Assembly (NCBI GenBank): GCA_001770935.1
Contig: MESI01000090.1
Location: 1-64,000, forward strand
DNA length: 64,000 nt
Direction: 5' to 3'
From: Burkholderiales bacterium RIFCSPLOWO2_12_FULL_61_40
GTDB taxonomy: Bacteria > Pseudomonadota > Gammaproteobacteria > Burkholderiales > Burkholderiaceae_C
Below are positions 8,523-18,787 of the stretch, in pieces. The first letter of the stretch is position 1. Each line of letters starts with the position of its first letter. The notes beneath the pieces were generated by a model. That model was not told the origin of the DNA and searched no databases. It saw only the letters and a list, made by a program, of their open reading frames with translations. The position numbers were made by a program, and so were the translations under genes.

Positions 8523-9167
8523 TTATCGTCTGGCCAGGCTTTGCGTGTCGCTGGCCAGCTGGGTGACGCGTGCCCAATCCCCTTGTGCAAACGCATCCGC
8601 AGGCACCACCCAGGAACCGCCCACACACACCACATTGGGCAACGCCAAAAAGTCAGGGGCGTTTTGCAGGGTCACGCCCCCGGTGGGGCAAAACTTCACA
8701 TCAAAAAATGGACCACTCCAGGCCTTCAGCATGGCCGGGCCACCGGCTTGCATGGCCGGAAAAAACTTGAGTTCGGTAAAACCGTCCTCTTGGGCCATCA
8801 TGATTTCACTGCCGGTGGCGACACCGGGCAACAAGGCCAGACCCGCATCGCGGCACGCCTGCCCCACGGCACTGGTGTAACCGGGGCTGACCGCAAAACG
8901 CGCGCCCGCATGGGCGGCCGCCTGGGCATCGGATTTGGAACGCACGGTGCCGGCGCCCACCACGGCTTCGGGAACCGCTTTGGCGATGGCTTCGATGCAG
9001 GCCAGGGCTTGCGGTGTGCGCAAGGTCACCTCCAGCATGCGAATGCCGCCCGCGACCAGTGCGCGCGCCATGGGCACGGCATGGGCCACATCGTTCAACA
9101 CGATCACGGGAATCACGGGGGCGTCTTGCATCACTTGCAAGGCGGTAAAGCGGGGCAGGGAACTCAT
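8523..9167 (-). CDS. eda: 2-dehydro-3-deoxy-6-phosphogluconate (KDPG) aldolase
   Basis: Cleaves KDPG to pyruvate and glyceraldehyde-3-phosphate, the last step of the Entner-Doudoroff pathway. The 214-residue class I aldolase shows [12 protein letters not shown] with the catalytic Glu, VGAGTV, and ELKFFPA with the Schiff-base Lys at about 134. GGAG lies 7 bases before the ATG. It follows edd after 52 bases on the same strand, so the two form the edd-eda operon. It may also act on 4-hydroxy-2-oxoglutarate, as family members do. Confidence 0.95.
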   Translation of the reverse strand: MSSLPRFTALQVMQDAPVIPVIVLNDVAHAVPMARALVAGGIRMLEVTLRTPQALACIEAIAKAVPEAVVGAGTVRSKSDAQAAAHAGARFAVSPGYTSAVGQACRDAGLALLPGVATGSEIMMAQEDGFTELKFFPAMQAGGPAMLKAWSGPFFDVKFCPTGGVTLQNAPDFLALPNVVCVGGSWVVPADAFAQGDWARVTQLASDTQSLARR

Positions 9168-9219
9168 GGTTTTCTCCAGATAAAAACAGGGGCGACAGAC
9201 TCAGGCTTGGTGCGCGGGC

Positions 9220-11100
<1,881 letters not shown>

Positions 11101-11106
11101 GGTGCT

Positions 11107-11123
11107 TTGTAACAAAATTACAT
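11107..11123. promoter_or_regulatory. HexR-like operator upstream of edd
   Basis: TTGTAACAAAATTACAT closely matches the known HexR consensus TTGTAAT-N3-ATTACAA (imperfect by about two bases). HexR represses central carbohydrate genes including edd-eda and is released by KDPG. The site ends 7 bases before the chosen edd start. No hexR gene is in the window, so the assignment is by motif and target. Confidence 0.6.
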
Positions 11124-11211
11124 AACGCATGGTAACTTGGAAACCGGATCTTGGGAATGCCGTGGGGTTACCAACGGGGTACGAACCGGCGGCCCTGCCT
11201 ATACTTGTGCC

Positions 11212-11850
11212 ATGACCTCTATTGCATCCCTACGAAAAAGCTACGAACGCGCTGAACTCAGCGAAGAAGCGTCCCACGGCGACCCCCTGGCCCAGTTCGA
11301 GCAATGGCTCAAGGAAGCCATTGCCTCGGAAATACCGGAACCCAACGCCATGACGGTGGCCACCGTGGCCAGCAACCTGCGCCCCAGCACCCGCATTGTG
11401 CTGATCAAGGGTTATGACGCACACGGCATCACCTGGTTTACCAACTACAGCAGCCGCAAGGGGGGGGAACTGGCCGGTAACCCGTTTGCCGCCCTGCAGT
11501 TTCACTGGGTGGAGCTGGAGCGCGTGGTACGCATCGAAGGGGTGGTCGAGAAAGTCAGTGACGCCGAAAGCGACGCCTATTTCCACAGCCGCCCGCTGGA
11601 TTCGCGCATCGGCGCCTGGGCCTCGCCGCAAAGCCAGATCATTTCGGGACGCAGTGTGCTGGTGGGCAATGCAGCCAAATTTGGCGCCAAGTTTTTGTTG
11701 CAGCCGCCACGCCCTCCCCACTGGGGTGGCTACCGGCTCAAGCCCGACACCTGGGAATTCTGGCAAGGCCGCAAGAGCCGCCTGCATGACCGTCTGCGTT
11801 ACACCCAAGCCCCCGACGCCACCTGGGTCCGTGAACGCCTGGCCCCCTGA
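11212..11850 (+). CDS. pdxH: Pyridoxine/pyridoxamine 5'-phosphate oxidase
   Basis: FMN enzyme that oxidises pyridoxine or pyridoxamine 5'-phosphate to pyridoxal 5'-phosphate. The 212-residue protein contains the family segments [61 protein letters not shown] and the C-terminal [11 protein letters not shown]...[16 protein letters not shown]...[11 protein letters not shown] 11212 gives [16 protein letters not shown], the expected N-terminus; a longer frame upstream to 11137 lacks family similarity. It is divergent from edd. Confidence 0.95.
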   Translation: MTSIASLRKSYERAELSEEASHGDPLAQFEQWLKEAIASEIPEPNAMTVATVASNLRPSTRIVLIKGYDAHGITWFTNYSSRKGGELAGNPFAALQFHWVELERVVRIEGVVEKVSDAESDAYFHSRPLDSRIGAWASPQSQIISGRSVLVGNAAKFGAKFLLQPPRPPHWGGYRLKPDTWEFWQGRKSRLHDRLRYTQAPDATWVRERLAP

Positions 11851-11856
11851 TGCGCC

Positions 11857-12762
11857 TCACAACAGCACTTTTTTGGCAGACTGCTTGACGGCTTGCGTCA
11901 GGCGCTGGGCGGACAGCGGTTCGCGCTCCCAGTGGTGCCAGTACAGCGCCACATCCACCGCACTGCCCGGCAGAATTTCGTGCAATTCCAGATGGCCGGG
12001 GCGCTCCACCAGAAACGGGTCGGGCACCATGCCCCAGCCCATGCCGTGCTCCAGAGCGCTTTCAAAGGCATCCACCGCCGGTACAAAGTGGCGCGGGTAC
12101 TGCGGCGCGTCCAGTTGAAAATGTTGTTCCAGAAACGCGTCCTGCAAACCGTCCTTGCGGTTGAAAATGACGGCGGGGGTTGCCAGCAGGCGGTGCACCG
12201 ACACCGCGCCGCTGGGGGTCCGGCACTGGGCTGCCAATGCGGGGGCGGCCATGCAGCGGTAACGCAACACGCCCAGCGGCTCAGCCAGGCAGCCGCGCAT
12301 GGGCTGCTGCTGGGTACTGACGCAGCCCACCACATCTCCATTCTTGAGGGCCTCATGCGTGTGGTCCTGGTCGTCGATGACCACGTCCAGCAGCAGGTGC
12401 TGCTGCGCCAGCAAACCGGCCACGCCGGGCAGGAACCAGCTGGCCAGTGAATCGGCATTCACGGCCACACTCAAACTCTGCCAGCGGGCTGGCACACCGG
12501 TTTGGGGCCCCTGCTGCAGTGCCCCCACCAAATCCGCCTCCATCAAGCGCAGCTGTTTGACATGGCCCAGCAGGGCCTGGCCTGCCGGTGTGGCCCGCAC
12601 GGTCTTGCCGCGCACCAGCAAACGCTGGCCCAAAGCGGCTTCCAGGGCCTTGATGCGCAACGATATGGCCGGCAAGGTTAAGTTGAGTGCCTGCGCGGCG
12701 GGGCCAAAGCCCCCTTGCTCCAATACCGCCGCCAGGGCCTCCAATTGCCTTGCATCCAGCAT
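11857..12762 (-). CDS. argP: LysR-family regulator ArgP (chromosome initiation inhibitor family)
   Basis: A 301-residue LysR regulator. The N-terminal helix-turn-helix reads MLDARQLEALAAVLEQGGFG...LTLPAISLRIKALEAALGQRLL, with the typical VRGKTVRATPAGQ wing. The effector domain follows the ArgP/IciA type. In known systems ArgP, with arginine or lysine as ligand, activates the exporter gene argO. The adjacent divergent gene here is an ArgO/LysE-like exporter, which supports the name. Its stop lies 6 bases from the convergent pdxH stop. Confidence 0.85.
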   Translation of the reverse strand: MLDARQLEALAAVLEQGGFGPAAQALNLTLPAISLRIKALEAALGQRLLVRGKTVRATPAGQALLGHVKQLRLMEADLVGALQQGPQTGVPARWQSLSVAVNADSLASWFLPGVAGLLAQQHLLLDVVIDDQDHTHEALKNGDVVGCVSTQQQPMRGCLAEPLGVLRYRCMAAPALAAQCRTPSGAVSVHRLLATPAVIFNRKDGLQDAFLEQHFQLDAPQYPRHFVPAVDAFESALEHGMGWGMVPDPFLVERPGHLELHEILPGSAVDVALYWHHWEREPLSAQRLTQAVKQSAKKVLL

Positions 12763-12891
12763 TCCGGCTCCTTTGATTAAAAATTAATTCACCAATCAAA
12801 GTTTAATTTAGTTTCATTTAATTTAAGACACCTTCCCGGCACACTGCAGGCACTCACACACCAACCTTTACCCACCGAATCGAAACCACCC
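12763..12891. promoter_or_regulatory. argP-argO divergent control region
   Basis: This 129-base gap contains a strikingly AT-rich core near 12777-12830 with repeated TTAATT and TTTAATTT words in a GC-rich neighbourhood. LysR regulators usually bind such divergent regions. I could not pick out a single exact operator. Confidence 0.45.
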
Positions 12892-13479
12892 ATGCTGCTG
12901 TCTACCGCATCCTCCCTGGCCCCGGCGTTTTATGCCGGTTTGCTGCTCAGCCTGTCGCTCATCATGGCGCTGGGCCCGCAAAACGCCCATGTGATGCGCA
13001 TGGGCCTGCTGGGCCAGCATGTGTGGCTGACGGTAGGCCTCTCGGCCCCCCTTAAAAACACCCTGGTGGGCGGGGGCATTTTGTTTTTACTGGTCTACGG
13101 CACCCAGGCGTTCAAGCGCTTTTGTGCGGGCGTGCCTGCCAATCCGCTGGATACGGCCGCAAAAGGGTCCGCACCCCTGACGCGCCGCCAAGCCACCGGG
13201 GCCGCTTTGGCCTTTGCCTGGCTCAACCCGCACGCCTGGCTGGACACGGCCGTACTGATTGGCACCGCCTCCATGGCCTGGGGCCAACCCGCCAACGCGG
13301 CATTTGGCATCGGCGCGGCGACCGGCTCGGCGCTCTGGTTTGTGGGTCTGGGCTTTTGCGTGCTCTGGCTGGGCCAGCGCCTGCAATCCCCGGCGACCTG
13401 GCGGGCACTGGACGGCCTGGTGGCCTTGATGATGTGGGGCACCGCGCTGGTGCTGGGCTGGGGTTTGCTGGGAAGTTAA
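12892..13479 (+). CDS. LysE/ArgO-family amino-acid exporter with an internal gap
   Basis: Resembles basic amino-acid exporters of the inner membrane: MALGPQNAHVMRMGL near the N-terminus, ILFLLVYGTQAF, FAWLNPHAWLDTAVLIG and WFVGLGFCVLWLG. Compared with E. coli ArgO from memory, about 22 residues are missing between the QHVWLTVGL segment and SAPLKNTLVGGGILFLL. That segment normally holds the second membrane helix with a conserved Asp needed for function. The frame is kept and the rest looks normal, so either an in-frame deletion has damaged the gene or this is an unusual variant. It is divergent from argP, its expected activator. Confidence 0.75.
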   Translation: MLLSTASSLAPAFYAGLLLSLSLIMALGPQNAHVMRMGLLGQHVWLTVGLSAPLKNTLVGGGILFLLVYGTQAFKRFCAGVPANPLDTAAKGSAPLTRRQATGAALAFAWLNPHAWLDTAVLIGTASMAWGQPANAAFGIGAATGSALWFVGLGFCVLWLGQRLQSPATWRALDGLVALMMWGTALVLGWGLLGS

Positions 13480-16400
13480 TGCCGGAAAAACGGCTCCAAA
13501 GCCTCCACCGGGCCGGGCCGCCCAAAATAGTAGCCCTGAAAATGGTGGCACCCCTCCCCCACCAGAAAATCGCGCTGGGTTTGTGTTTCCACCCCTTCGG
13601 CAATCACCATCATGTCCAGGCTTTTGCCCAAGGTGATGGTGGCACGCACAATCGCCGCGTCCTTGGGGTTGGACAGGGCTTCGTACAAAAACGACTGGTC
13701 GATTTTGAGCTGGTCCAGCGGCAGGCGTTTGAGGTAGCTCAGTGACGAGTAGCCGGTGCCAAAATCGTCCAGCGAAAAGCCCACGCCCTGCGCCTTGAGT
13801 GCCAGCATCTTGGCAATGATGTCGTCCACTTCGTTGACCAGCAGGCTCTCCGTGAGCTCCAGCTTCAGGCGCGTGGGCGGAGCCCCCGTGCGGTCAAGCG
13901 TGGCCAGCACCTCTTGCACAAACTGCTCCCCCAGGAACTGCAAGGCACTGACGTTGACCGACACCGTGAGGTGCGCGGTATGCGGCTGTGCGCTCCAGAC
14001 CTTCAATTGCCGGCATGCGCTCTCCAGCACCCACTGTCCCAAAGGCAGAATCAACCGGGTTTCTTCCGCCAGCGGAATAAATTGGGCGGGCGACACCATG
14101 CCGCGCACCGGATGCTTCCAGCGGACCAGGGCTTCAACACCGGTGAGTACCCCCTGCTGGTCCACCTGGGGCTGGTAGTACACCAAAAACTGGTCCAACT
14201 CCAAACCCTGGCGCAGATCGGCTTCCAGTTCCGCGCGCGCGGTCATGGAGGCCTGCATTTCAGGGTCGAAAAAACGCAAGGTGTTGCCGCCAGCATCTTT
14301 GGCTTTGTGCAGCGCCAGGTCCGCGCGTTTGAGCAGGTCTTCCACCTGGAAGTCGCTGCCGTGGAACAGGGCCACCCCCACGCTGGCGCTGCTGTGGTGG
14401 GTCAGCTGGACCAGCGGATGGGGCTGGCTCAAGGCCGACACAATTTGCTCCCCCACCGCTTCCGCCTGGGCGCCCGCATCGGTGCGCTTGTCTTTCAGGT
14501 CCTGCAGCAAGACCACGAACTCGTCGCTGCCCAGGCGCGCCACCGTGTCTCCTTCGCGCACACAATAGTTCAAGCGCTCGGCGACCTGGCACAGCATCAA
14601 GTCGCCTTGGCCATGCCCTTGTGTGTCATTGAGGTTTTTGAAATGGTCCAGATCAATGAACAGCAAAGCCCCATTGCGGTGGTAACGCTTGCTGCTGGCC
14701 AGCGCATGCTGCAGCCGGTCCAGCAGCAGGCGCCGGTTGGGCAATCCGGTCAGGGGGTCGTAGAAGGCCAGATGTTTGATTTGGTCTTCCGCCAGCTTGC
14801 GCCCGGTGATGTCAGCAAAGGTGCAGACATAGTGGGTCACCGCTTCCTTGGCGTCCTTGACCGCCGAGATGCTCAACCACTCGGGGAACACCTCCCCATT
14901 TTTGCGCCGGTTCCAGATTTCCCCCTGCCAGGCCCCGCTGGCCGCAATGGATGCCCGCATGGCCCCGTAAAAGGCCGCATCGTGGCGCCCCGAACGCAGC
15001 AGGCCCGGGGACTGGCCCATGGCATCGGCCGCCGAATACCCGGTGATGCTGGTAAACGCCCGGTTGACCCGCAAAATAACACCGGCGCTGTCGGTGATGA
15101 ACATGCCTTCGTGCGATTCAAACGCGGTGGCGGCAATGCGCAGTTGAACTTCCGAAAGTTTGCGCTCGGTGATGTCGGAGATAAAGCCGTGCCACAGCAC
15201 CGAACCGTCTTCCAGCTTCTGGGGCGCGGATTTGCCGTACAGCCATCGGTCCGTGCCGTCTTCAAAGCGAATGCGGTACTCCTGCTCCCAGGGACTCAGG
15301 GTGCGGGCGGAGTGCTCCAGAGCGGCCACCCGCCCGGCCAGGTCGTCGGGGTGCACCAGTGCAAAAACACGCGAGGCGTCGTCCACCACGTCGTCGGGGT
15401 CCAGCCGGTAGATGTCACGAAAACCCGCGCTGGCAAAGGGAAAGCAGGCGCGGCCATCGGGGCGCAGCAAAAATTGGTAAACCGCCCCAGGCACCCGGCT
15501 GGTCAGGTCCTGCAACAGCGACAATGCCTGCGCCTGCACCCGCGTGTGGCGCCGCCGCGCCACAACATACCAGGACGTGGAAGCGGCGATCGAAAATAGA
15601 AAGACACTGGCCAGGGCCGCCTGCCCCAGAAGGCTGGATGCGGTTTGCGCATGGTTTGCAAAAGCGTTCCGGGTGTCAGCCCCGATCGCAACCAGCATGG
15701 GGTAGCTGTGCAGCTTTCGGAAGTGCAGGATGCGCTCCACGCCATCGAGCAAACCTACAGAGGTGTAGGTGCCGCTGCGGTCACGTTGGGCCAGGCGCGC
15801 GAACACGGGGCTGGCGGACAAATCCCCCTCGAACTGGTCCCGGCTCCCCACCCGTCGGGCACGCACGATGCCATCCAGACCAAACAGGGTGGCAACCCCG
15901 CGCTCACCCAATTGAAGTTCACCGTAAAAACGTGTGAAATAGCCCGGGTCCAGGGACGCCACAACGACCCCTCCAAAAACGCCGTTTTGGTCAACCATGG
16001 GCCTGGACAGTTCAACCGACAATCTGCCCGATGCCCGTTCGAGCACCGTGCGAGAGATAAACAAGGTATCTCTGCCTGCGGGCAGGTGCGCCTTGAAGTG
16101 TTCACGGTCCGACAGATCGACATGGCCACTGAACGGCAATGTGCTCTGCTGAAGAATGCCGTGTGCGTTGATGACCGCGACCTGCCCCAAAATGCGCCCA
16201 TCAAAGAGCCCCGCATCGTTCATGGCCTGCAGGTTCATTTGGTGGCTGCCGTTCAAATAGGCCAACTGGACCAAGCGCAACGTTTGGTCCACACTGGTCA
16301 AGGTTCTTTCGGCATGCTCCTGGCTGACCCGCGCCAGATTGGCAATCTCGTTTTCGGTGGCAGCAAGGGTGCGTTGGCGATCGGACTCGATCAGGCCAAA

Positions 16401-16517
16401 CACATGCCACCACACGGTCAACAGCAAGGTCGCGGCAACCAGCCATATCGAAAAATGGTGCAACAGCTTGCCATTGGACGAAAAAACCTGACCCGAAGAT
16501 TCATGAAGAAGTGGCAT
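13476..16517 (-). CDS. Membrane PAS-GGDEF-EAL cyclic-di-GMP signalling protein
   Basis: A 1013-residue protein. Order: N-terminal membrane helix (about 20-40), extracytoplasmic Cache-like sensor domain (about 45-280), second helix (about 295-315), two PAS/PAC units (about 330-580), GGDEF domain starting at LAFYDPLTGLPNRRLLLDRL, and a C-terminal EAL domain. The diguanylate cyclase signature is GSDEF, not GGDEF, so synthase activity is uncertain. The phosphodiesterase side looks intact: EALVRWKHP, DDFGTGYSSLSYLKRLPLDQ, KIDQSF. It probably turns an external signal into lower (or bifunctional) c-di-GMP levels. Its 3' end overlaps the convergent exporter gene by 4 bases. Confidence 0.9.
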   Translation of the reverse strand: MPLLHESSGQVFSSNGKLLHHFSIWLVAATLLLTVWWHVFGLIESDRQRTLAATENEIANLARVSQEHAERTLTSVDQTLRLVQLAYLNGSHQMNLQAMNDAGLFDGRILGQVAVINAHGILQQSTLPFSGHVDLSDREHFKAHLPAGRDTLFISRTVLERASGRLSVELSRPMVDQNGVFGGVVVASLDPGYFTRFYGELQLGERGVATLFGLDGIVRARRVGSRDQFEGDLSASPVFARLAQRDRSGTYTSVGLLDGVERILHFRKLHSYPMLVAIGADTRNAFANHAQTASSLLGQAALASVFLFSIAASTSWYVVARRRHTRVQAQALSLLQDLTSRVPGAVYQFLLRPDGRACFPFASAGFRDIYRLDPDDVVDDASRVFALVHPDDLAGRVAALEHSARTLSPWEQEYRIRFEDGTDRWLYGKSAPQKLEDGSVLWHGFISDITERKLSEVQLRIAATAFESHEGMFITDSAGVILRVNRAFTSITGYSAADAMGQSPGLLRSGRHDAAFYGAMRASIAASGAWQGEIWNRRKNGEVFPEWLSISAVKDAKEAVTHYVCTFADITGRKLAEDQIKHLAFYDPLTGLPNRRLLLDRLQHALASSKRYHRNGALLFIDLDHFKNLNDTQGHGQGDLMLCQVAERLNYCVREGDTVARLGSDEFVVLLQDLKDKRTDAGAQAEAVGEQIVSALSQPHPLVQLTHHSSASVGVALFHGSDFQVEDLLKRADLALHKAKDAGGNTLRFFDPEMQASMTARAELEADLRQGLELDQFLVYYQPQVDQQGVLTGVEALVRWKHPVRGMVSPAQFIPLAEETRLILPLGQWVLESACRQLKVWSAQPHTAHLTVSVNVSALQFLGEQFVQEVLATLDRTGAPPTRLKLELTESLLVNEVDDIIAKMLALKAQGVGFSLDDFGTGYSSLSYLKRLPLDQLKIDQSFLYEALSNPKDAAIVRATITLGKSLDMMVIAEGVETQTQRDFLVGEGCHHFQGYYFGRPGPVEALEPFFRH

Positions 16518-16604
16518 GGGCGTGGGGCAAGGGCTCAGGCCTGGGAAGGACTACGCCCGTTAGAAACCGCAGTTGCAAGAAGTGAAATCAAAGAGAAATT
16601 TCAT

Positions 16605-16621
16605 ACACCAGACTCTGGTGT
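16605..16621. repeat. 17-base palindrome upstream of the PAS-GGDEF-EAL gene
   Basis: ACACCAGA-C-TCTGGTGT is a perfect inverted repeat in the 223-base gap between the GGDEF-EAL gene (start 16517) and the DUF3299 stop. It could be an operator for the GGDEF-EAL gene or a transcript hairpin. No T-run follows. Nothing else recognisable is seen in this gap. Confidence 0.4.
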
Positions 16622-16740
16622 GCTGTGCGCCAGGCGCATGGCCCTGAATGCGATCGCAACTATCACCTGTCGTCACACGGGCGACTCTGACTTGGATCAA
16701 GCAAGGGTTTAAAACACCTTTATCCCCGCCAAGAAGTCGG

Positions 16741-17256
16741 CTACTTCACACTGACCGCATCGGTAATTCGGTAATACAGGCCATAGGGGTCGTCGTTGAG
16801 CACGGCAAACTGCCCCTCCACCACTACCGCCTCCAGCGAGTATTTCACCGGCGTCCTGGTTTTGACCTCCACCATGCTTTCGGGTCCGCCGGGCACGCAA
16901 AACGCGCAGGTCAGGGGCACCGAACTCAGCAAAAAATGCTTTTGCTTCTCGCCTGGGTCCAAGGGCATCATGAAACCCTGAATCCGCTGGCTCTTGTGGT
17001 GCAGGGCCTGCACCGTGGCCGGAAAGATCGGCAGGATGCGGTTTTTTTCCACCTTGGTCTTGACCGTGGTGAGCACCGACCAGGGCAGCACGTCGGCGCG
17101 CTCCTGCAAGGGGGCGAAGGGGCTGTTGGGGCTGTGCACGCCAGCACCAATCCCCGCCGGGACCGCGCCGCCGCCCATGGGCGAACTCAATTGCGCCCAG
17201 CCGCCCAGGGGCAGCAAGGCGGCGCTCAGCGACAAGGCGAGGGCAAAGCGTTTCAT
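16741..17256 (-). CDS. DUF3299 periplasmic protein of the zinc locus
   Basis: A 171-residue exported protein with a clear signal peptide (MKRFALALSLSAALLPLGGWAQ). The mature part matches DUF3299: RIQGFMMPLDPGEKQKHFLLSSVPLTCAFCVPGGPESMVEV, with a CAFC pair that could bind metal. A good AGGAG lies 7 bases before the ATG. It is the last gene of the leftward run from zur, 27 bases after the small cysteine protein. From memory, DUF3299 proteins accompany FtsX/MacB-like transporters in Zur-regulated operons (Zrg of Vibrio cholerae); that link should be checked. The role is probably in envelope metal handling. Confidence 0.75.
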   Translation of the reverse strand: MKRFALALSLSAALLPLGGWAQLSSPMGGGAVPAGIGAGVHSPNSPFAPLQERADVLPWSVLTTVKTKVEKNRILPIFPATVQALHHKSQRIQGFMMPLDPGEKQKHFLLSSVPLTCAFCVPGGPESMVEVKTRTPVKYSLEAVVVEGQFAVLNDDPYGLYYRITDAVSVK

Positions 17257-17283
17257 GGCAAATCTCCTGGTAGAGCGGCTATC

Positions 17284-17526
17284 TTAGTGCTCGTGTTTCA
17301 TGCCGCAAAACTTGCCGATGGCCAGGCCCTTGCAGGCGGTTTGCAGTTCCTTGTTGCACACCGCTTCGCCTTTGCCGGCTTCGCGGCACTTGGCGGCGTT
17401 TTCATGGGCTGCCGCGATGGCGCGGTGGCGGGCAACATCCTCCTTGGTCTCTTTGTCGGTTTCAGCTGCTATGGAAATAGTAGCTGCTTGCGCAATGAAT
17501 ACGAGGGCTAGAAGCATTTTTTTCAT
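17284..17526 (-). CDS. Small exported cysteine-containing protein of the zinc locus
   Basis: An 80-residue protein with a signal peptide MKKMLLALVFIAQAATISIAA. The mature domain is short, charged and contains four Cys (AKCREAGKGEAVCNKELQ, TACKGL, KFCGMK), ending in HEH. Together these suggest a periplasmic metal-binding or disulfide-bonded helical hairpin. ATG 17526 has AGG 8 bases upstream and lies 4 bases after the permease stop; a longer frame to 17565 is unlikely. The hydrophobic part of the signal peptide is encoded by a copy of the dispersed repeat. I know no named family for it. Confidence 0.65.
   Translation of the reverse strand: MKKMLLALVFIAQAATISIAAETDKETKEDVARHRAIAAAHENAAKCREAGKGEAVCNKELQTACKGLAIGKFCGMKHEH
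17465..17523 (-). repeat. Dispersed ~60 bp repeat, copy inside the small cysteine protein gene
   Basis: On the minus strand it reads through GCTTCTAGCCCTCGTATTC and GCGCAAGCAGCTACTATTTC. It aligns with the copies in waaA (36309-36370) and dinB (54667-54725). Here it is read in the same frame as in those genes and encodes LALVFIAQAATISIAA, the core of the signal peptide. Confidence 0.75.
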
Positions 17527-17530
17527 AAAT

Positions 17531-18733
17531 TTACCTGGATTGAAGAAGACTAAGAACACTGACACGGAAAGCCCCCCAGGCCGGCAAAAGGGCCGCCCCT
17601 ACGGACACCCCCAGCGCCAGGACGGGCACGATGAGCAGCTCGGGCGGCCAGACCATGCCGCCTAGGAGCAAAGAGTTGTCCAGTTGCAGCAGCCAGGCCA
17701 GCGCCGCCGCACAGGCCTGGCCCAGCAGCAGGCCCGCCAGACTGGCCAGCAGGCCCAGCCACAGGGCCTCGCACAGCAGCAGCGCCGCCACTTGGGCGGG
17801 CGGCGCCCCCAGCATGCGCAAGAGCGCCAGGTCGCCGCTGCGTTCACGCACCGCACTCCACAGGGCAATGAACACACTCAGGCCGGCCGTGAGCAGCAGC
17901 ACCCCGGCAAAGGCCCGCAGCACGTCGGTGCCCAGGCCCAGCATGTGCAGCAGGCGGCTGATTTCCAGCGCCGGGGCGGCGGCCTGCATGTCGGTGCTGG
18001 TGTTGACATAGCGGGGGAAACTCATGGCCGCCATCGGCGTCTTGTAGCGGACCAGCACCATGGTGATTTCACGCTCCTCCTCCATCACCTGGCGGTCTTC
18101 CTCGTCCACCGCCGTGAAGTCTTCGTGCACCTTCCACACCGAGGCGGTGTCCGTGAGAACCAGCCGGTCCAGCACACTGCCGCTGGGCGCCAGAACGCCG
18201 GTCACGGTATAGAGGCTGTCGCCATGGGTGTGCCCCCCCGCGCCCAAGCCGTGTGCACCGGCAAAGGTGTTACCGACCACCAGCCCCAGTTGGCGCGCGG
18301 CGGTGGCGCCCAGCACCACCTGCAGGGGCGCATCCCACAGCCGCCCTGCAGATAACGTGGCCTGGTAGTGCTGGATGTAGGCCTGCGAGGTGCCGACGAT
18401 GCGAAAGCCGCGCAAGTTGTCGCCCAGGCTGATGGGGATGACACTGGCCACCAGCGGGTGTTTTTCCAGTTCGCGCACCGCCTTCAGGGGCACATTGCCC
18501 GGTGGCACGTCGATGTGGAACACGCCCGAGAGGATGAGCTGCATGGGGCTGCCCTTGGCCCCCACCACCACGTCGATGCCCGCCAGGTCGCGCTCGAACG
18601 CTTGGGTGAGCTGGTGGCCCACCAGCAGCAAAAAGGTGATGGACGCCAGCCCCAGGCTGAGCAGCAGCACATTAAGCGCCGCACCCAAAGGTCGGGACCA
18701 GAGGTAGCGCCAGGCAAAAAACAAAGTCTTCAT
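17531..18733 (-). CDS. MacB/FtsX-like ABC transporter permease
   Basis: A 400-residue inner-membrane permease with the FtsX/MacB layout: one helix near the N-terminus (about 18-40), a large periplasmic domain (about 41-270) and three helices near the C-terminus (about 275-300, 325-350, 365-390). The periplasmic domain has a loop GAHGLGAGGHTHGDSLYTV with three His and an Asp, a plausible metal site. It is cotranscribed with the ATPase upstream (10-base gap) and the small cysteine protein downstream (4-base gap). The substrate is not known; location next to zur suggests zinc or a zinc-related envelope function. Confidence 0.85.
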   Translation of the reverse strand: MKTLFFAWRYLWSRPLGAALNVLLLSLGLASITFLLLVGHQLTQAFERDLAGIDVVVGAKGSPMQLILSGVFHIDVPPGNVPLKAVRELEKHPLVASVIPISLGDNLRGFRIVGTSQAYIQHYQATLSAGRLWDAPLQVVLGATAARQLGLVVGNTFAGAHGLGAGGHTHGDSLYTVTGVLAPSGSVLDRLVLTDTASVWKVHEDFTAVDEEDRQVMEEEREITMVLVRYKTPMAAMSFPRYVNTSTDMQAAAPALEISRLLHMLGLGTDVLRAFAGVLLLTAGLSVFIALWSAVRERSGDLALLRMLGAPPAQVAALLLCEALWLGLLASLAGLLLGQACAAALAWLLQLDNSLLLGGMVWPPELLIVPVLALGVSVGAALLPAWGAFRVSVLSLLQSR

Positions 18734-18787
18734 GCTACTCTTTTCATAGCTGCTTACGCACTAGCTGCAAGGGCTGGAAGCCGATTT
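18733..18787 (-). repeat. Dispersed repeat copy at the ATPase/permease junction
   Basis: On the minus strand it contains CCAGCCCTTGCAGCTAGTGC and GTAAGCAGCTATGAAAAGAG. It supplies the last codons and the TGA stop of the ATPase gene and the AAAAGAG purine tract just before the permease ATG, so the repeat shapes the translational junction of this operon. It is read in a different frame from the copies in dinB and waaA. Confidence 0.7.
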
